Assembly: GCA_007449985.2 (NCBI GenBank)
Contig: VIIQ02000234.1
Location: 1-64,000, forward strand
From: Desmodesmus armatus
Taxonomy: Eukaryota > Chlorophyta > Chlorophyceae > Sphaeropleales > Scenedesmaceae
Direction: 5' to 3'
DNA: 64,000 nt
Shown here: in pieces, positions 63,816 through 64,000 of the stretch
Layout of the letters: every line of letters starts with the position of its first letter
Numbering within the stretch: the stretch's first letter is position 1
Program-made: the position numbers and the translations under genes
Notes under the pieces: generated by a model
The model's input: the letters and a program-made list of their open reading frames with translations, nothing else
Databases searched by the model: none
Told to the model about the DNA's origin: nothing

Positions 63816-64000
63816 CAGGCAGGCAGAACACATCAGCGGCAGCAGCAGGGCACACACGACCTGATGCCTGTTGCATGACACCCCACACATACCCCTACAC
63901 CCCCCCCCCCCCCCACACACACACACAACCCCACTCCCTCCCTCAACTACCACGGAAACAACCAACAACATGCTACCATGTCCGCCTCCCCTCCTCCCAT
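39513..64000 (-). CDS. SHPRH: SHPRH-type SNF2 ATPase / RING E3 ubiquitin ligase (C-terminal ~1,900 residues; 5' end outside window)
   Basis: 22 exons traced on the - strand: 63766-63329, 62697-62626, 61141-60974, 60763-60674, 60308-60182, 57689-57167, 55953-55676, 52713-52047, 51353-51222, 49339-49190, 48536-48458, 48093-48008, about 47753-46432, 45968-45860, 44993-44861, 44253-44090, 43428-43316, 42852-42774, 41982-41836, 41050-40970, 40749-40555 and 40075-39513. Order of motifs: [11 protein letters not shown] (Walker A), [39 protein letters not shown] (DEAQ box), [36 protein letters not shown], a long coiled-coil linker, RING C3HC4 ([19 protein letters not shown]), [18 protein letters not shown] and [17 protein letters not shown] and the split ATPase-linker-RING-helicase order are SHPRH hallmarks. 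SHPRH polyubiquitinates PCNA and takes part in DNA damage tolerance. Four exons each lack one C/G to stay in frame. Confidence 0.9.
40430..40472 (-). repeat. Decayed copy of the VHRIGQ exon end
   Basis: CCTCCTC.ACGGTGTCTGTCATCAGCA on the + strand at 40434-40461 repeats 40555-40582, the 3' end of the exon encoding [10 protein letters not shown]. It lies downstream in the same intron, with the donor context changed to gaggatGTTTG. Confidence 0.8.
41289..41640 (-). repeat. Three decayed copies of the [18 protein letters not shown] exon end
   Basis: Copies at about 41289-41367, 41431-41475 and 41560-41636 repeat the 3' end of the exon 41982-41836 (CTGCAGCAC.TTGAG.GCCTT on the + strand). They are separated by poly-C spacers and lie downstream of the real exon. 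Copy 3 keeps most of the protein sequence; all have lost the acceptor and the exon start. Confidence 0.88.
42330..42660 (-). repeat. Copy of the 42774-42852 exon end, poly-C tracts and a CTTGTTCCCC minisatellite
   Basis: 42372-42440 copies the exon end (TGTCCCTCA..GCGCTGCCCT and CCACCTCAGGCTCATGCAGA on the + strand). 42578-42632 has about six CCTTGTTC(C/G)CCCC units. Poly-C runs occupy 42328-42370. Confidence 0.75.
43540..43600 (-). repeat. Truncated copy of the second RING exon start
   Basis: 43543-43592 repeats the acceptor and first 14 codons of the RING exon 43428-43316 ([13 protein letters not shown]) and then runs into a stop. It lies upstream (5') of the real exon in the intron. Confidence 0.85.
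43646..43717 (+). repeat. (CAG)24 intronic microsatellite
   Basis: 24 uninterrupted CAG units lie in the intron between the two RING exons. The tract is followed by a short TACAG run. Confidence 0.97.
43862..43935 (-). repeat. Second copy of the first RING half ([14 protein letters not shown])
   Basis: This copy of the exon end at 44090-44150 keeps both zinc-binding Cys, an open frame and a GTGAGAC donor. It lies downstream of the real exon. An acceptor-like gggcag sits before GGCGACTGGGAT, so it could in principle be spliced in as an extra phase-0 exon. Confidence 0.75.
44330..44665 (-). repeat. Four copies of the AAKRKRAAA exon start
   Basis: The acceptor and first codons of the exon 44253-44090 (GCAG|AGGCAGCAAAGCGCAAGCGG on the - strand) recur at about 44340-44375, 44452-44485, 44575-44608 and, shortened, 44643-44662. 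The period is about 110-130 bp. All lie upstream of the real exon. Confidence 0.85.
45235..46260 (-). repeat. About 120-bp tandem array of a coiled-coil exon end, plus a copy of its 5' part
   Basis: The end of exon 45968-45860 (encoding EAAAGQAQQ) with its donor gtatgcgcc and about 90 bases of intron is repeated five more times, with donors near 45258, 45380, 45502, 45620 and 45738. Period is 117-123 bp; the copies are nearly identical and differ mainly in poly-C length. A separate copy of the exon's 5' part lies at 46203-46258, upstream. Confidence 0.95.
47860..47945 (-). repeat. Copies of the [10 protein letters not shown] exon end and of the next acceptor
   Basis: 47866-47903 repeats the 3' end of exon 48093-48008 with its donor. 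CAGTCTCCCTGCA at 47931-47943 repeats the acceptor region near 47759-47772. Confidence 0.75.
48350..48450 (+). repeat. C-rich block with several long poly-C runs
   Basis: Runs of 8-16 C are separated by TGCA, TGCCA or GCA, just downstream (sense) of the exon 48536-48458. The block consists of G-runs in the transcript. Confidence 0.9.
48790..49000 (-). repeat. Two copies of the [12 protein letters not shown] exon end
   Basis: 48935-48988 and 48795-48835 repeat the 3' end and donor of exon 49339-49190 (CTTGTCCA.GTG.TTGTCCAGC on the + strand), with poly-C spacers. Confidence 0.85.
49480..50890 (-). repeat. Three progressively decayed copies of the [20 protein letters not shown] exon start
   Basis: Copies at about 49485-49590, 50555-50645 and 50800-50895 repeat the acceptor and 5' half of exon 49339-49190. 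The first is almost intact, the second has a deletion, and the third is strongly diverged. All lie upstream of the real exon in sense orientation. Confidence 0.8.
50066..50415. repeat. Palindrome-rich block built from TTGAATCAAC / TCAACCCGGTTGA motifs
   Basis: More than ten occurrences of GATTCAA, TTGAATC, TCAACC and GGTTGA in both orientations fall within 350 bp. Many form short palindromes such as TCAACCCGGTTGA (50351-50363) and CAACCGG. No open frame or known element is recognised. It lies in a long SHPRH-like intron. Confidence 0.6.
51035..51095 (-). repeat. Copy of the [14 protein letters not shown] exon end
   Basis: 51030-51080 repeats the 3' end and donor of exon 51353-51222 (CTGTGTGCAGTTCCACCAGC on the + strand), downstream of it. 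Confidence 0.85.
51615..51905 (-). repeat. Two copies of the [12 protein letters not shown] exon end
   Basis: 51618-51675 and 51849-51903 repeat the last 55 bases and the GTAAG donor of exon 52713-52047 (CTTACCGCCCAGCTGTCTTC on the + strand). The spacing is about 200-230 bp, with C-rich spacers. Confidence 0.9.
53124..53169 (+). repeat. (ACTC)n microsatellite
   Basis: About 11 perfect tetranucleotide units lie in the long intron 55675-52714. Confidence 0.95.
53720..53960 (+). mobile_element. Candidate tRNA-derived SINE (Pol III A and B boxes)
   Basis: TGGCGGAGCTGG at 53746-53757 fits the Pol III A box (TRGCNNAGYNGG). GGTTCGAATCC at 53801-53811 is a perfect B box. The 55-base spacing suits a class II (Leu/Ser-like) tRNA promoter. 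No clover-leaf can be drawn: the T stem has only two pairs and the acceptor arms do not pair, so it is not a functional tRNA gene. The GC-rich, unbroken body through about 53930 suggests an inserted short element in the SHPRH-like intron. Confidence 0.45.
54432..54468 (+). repeat. Uninterrupted poly-C run of about 37 bases
   Basis: This is the longest pure homopolymer in the window, in the same intron as the SINE candidate. The length as assembled should not be taken as exact. Confidence 0.9.
55207..55590 (-). repeat. Two copies of the [14 protein letters not shown] exon end, with ATTCCACACCCC minisatellite
   Basis: 55214-55300 and 55487-55575 repeat the last 85-100 bases of exon 55953-55676 with donors (CTTGTGAGTTGTGGGTGCAC on the + strand). 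Between them, CCATTCCACACCCCCTCCCC-like 20-mers are repeated about six times (55310-55440). Confidence 0.92.
55984..56055 (-). repeat. Copy of the [11 protein letters not shown] exon start
   Basis: GGGGCTGAAACGGAG.TA.GC followed by ACACTGCAGCAGCCTGCACA on the + strand repeats 55920-55960. It contains the acceptor and first 11 codons, then diverges. It lies upstream of the real exon. Confidence 0.85.
56810..57100 (-). repeat. Two copies of the [16 protein letters not shown] exon end
   Basis: 56812-56880 and 57030-57095 repeat the 3' end and donor of exon 57689-57167 (CCACCTTGGTGGTAGGGG on the + strand), separated by C-rich and CA-rich spacers. Confidence 0.9.
57440..60110 (-). repeat. About 890-bp higher-order tandem repeat (three copies) containing the SNF2 exon start
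   Basis: Three near-identical units end at about 57720, 58610 and 59510 when aligned on the acceptor plus 5' part of exon 57689-57167 ([20 protein letters not shown]...). Inside each unit are two further, more diverged copies of the same acceptor-exon start (near 57880-57955 and 58025-58075 in unit 1, with equivalents in units 2 and 3). The structure is therefore nested: an old triplication was later amplified as a block. Only the 57.2-57.7-kb copy continues into the full exon. Confidence 0.93.
61225..62045 (-). repeat. Copies of the exon start at 61141
   Basis: CAGCGGCA(C/T)GGGCACCCTTGCTCT and the neighbouring CCATGTA.CTCC(G/A)CGCA segment recur at about 61218-61300 and 61370-61440. Weaker copies lie near 61800-61860 and 61990-62040. 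They repeat the acceptor and 5' part of exon 61141-60974, upstream of it. Confidence 0.8.
61516..61740 (+). repeat. Minisatellite of GGTGAAATTC 10-mers
   Basis: About 20 copies of a 10-base unit (GGTGAAATTC, with CAGGTGAAAT, GGCGGAATTC and TGGTGAAATT variants) form an AT-richer island in a GC-rich intron. Confidence 0.95.
62440..62480 (-). repeat. Copy of the exon end at 62626
   Basis: CTGTCCTGCCTCCTTGCGTGCTGCCGCCTCT on the + strand at about 62431-62461 repeats 62626-62656, the end of the exon encoding AEAARKEAG. It is downstream of the real exon, with a changed donor. Confidence 0.85.
62716..62835 (+). repeat. Long CAG/CAA microsatellite in the SHPRH-like intron
   Basis: About 24 CAG units are followed by interrupted CAACAG and CAGTGG units. 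The tract lies next to the exon starting at 62697. Confidence 0.95.
63769..63814 (+). repeat. (CAG)n tract overlapping the Walker A exon acceptor
   Basis: About 15 units; on the - strand the (CTG)n run directly supplies the pyrimidine tract and the CAG acceptor before the GIGKTVE codons at 63766. Confidence 0.9.

Noticed and set aside
43646..63820. CRISPR-like regular repeats
   Set aside because: The periodic blocks are exon-edge duplications and microsatellites in a eukaryotic genome; there are no unique spacers between palindromic repeats and no cas genes.

Overview
This looks like nuclear DNA of a chlorophyte green alga, probably Chlamydomonadales. Genes are split into many short exons with GT-AG introns. 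The sequence is packed with (CAG)n/(CTG)n runs that are translated as poly-Ala, poly-Gln or poly-Ser, with poly-C/poly-G tracts, and with families common in algae (FAS1/CHRD wall protein, MFS anion transporter, plant-type HAD protein). There are no bacterial operons, ribosome binding sites or CRISPR arrays. The genus is not determined.

Left part, + strand. 2-367 is the 3' end of a gene with a probable SRI-like C-terminal helix bundle. 3263-7474 is an OAS-like (2'-5'-oligoadenylate synthetase family) nucleotidyltransferase with the P-loop, the three catalytic Asp residues and the OAS C-terminal signature. 8124-9060 is part of a wax-synthase/MBOAT-type membrane acyltransferase. 10363-15540 is an MFS anion-transporter-like gene with several reading-frame defects. 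It is followed by a degenerate tandem array of its own last exon (15556-16940).

Middle, - strand, genes head to tail. 18868-23009 is a secreted CHRD+FAS1 protein. 23959-25713 is an intronless ankyrin-repeat protein. 26454-36514 is a complete eight-exon HAD-like protein of 268 residues whose intron 4 is swollen by 2.09-kb tandem repeats. 37729-38655 is a small cysteine-rich, probably secreted protein.

Right part, - strand. 39513 to the window edge is the C-terminal ~1,900 residues of an SHPRH-type SNF2 ATPase/RING E3 ligase (22 exons traced). Its start lies outside the window.

The strongest window-wide pattern is that introns have grown by direct tandem duplications that span exon-intron junctions. 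Decayed copies of an exon's 3' end plus its donor lie in the downstream intron. Copies of an exon's 5' end plus its acceptor lie in the upstream intron. This is visible at more than 15 junctions in at least three genes. Several otherwise well-conserved exons also need one extra base in a C/G run to stay in frame, which points to homopolymer undercalls in the assembly rather than to dead genes. All exon boundaries given are manual readings of splice consensus and codon phase; no transcript data were available.
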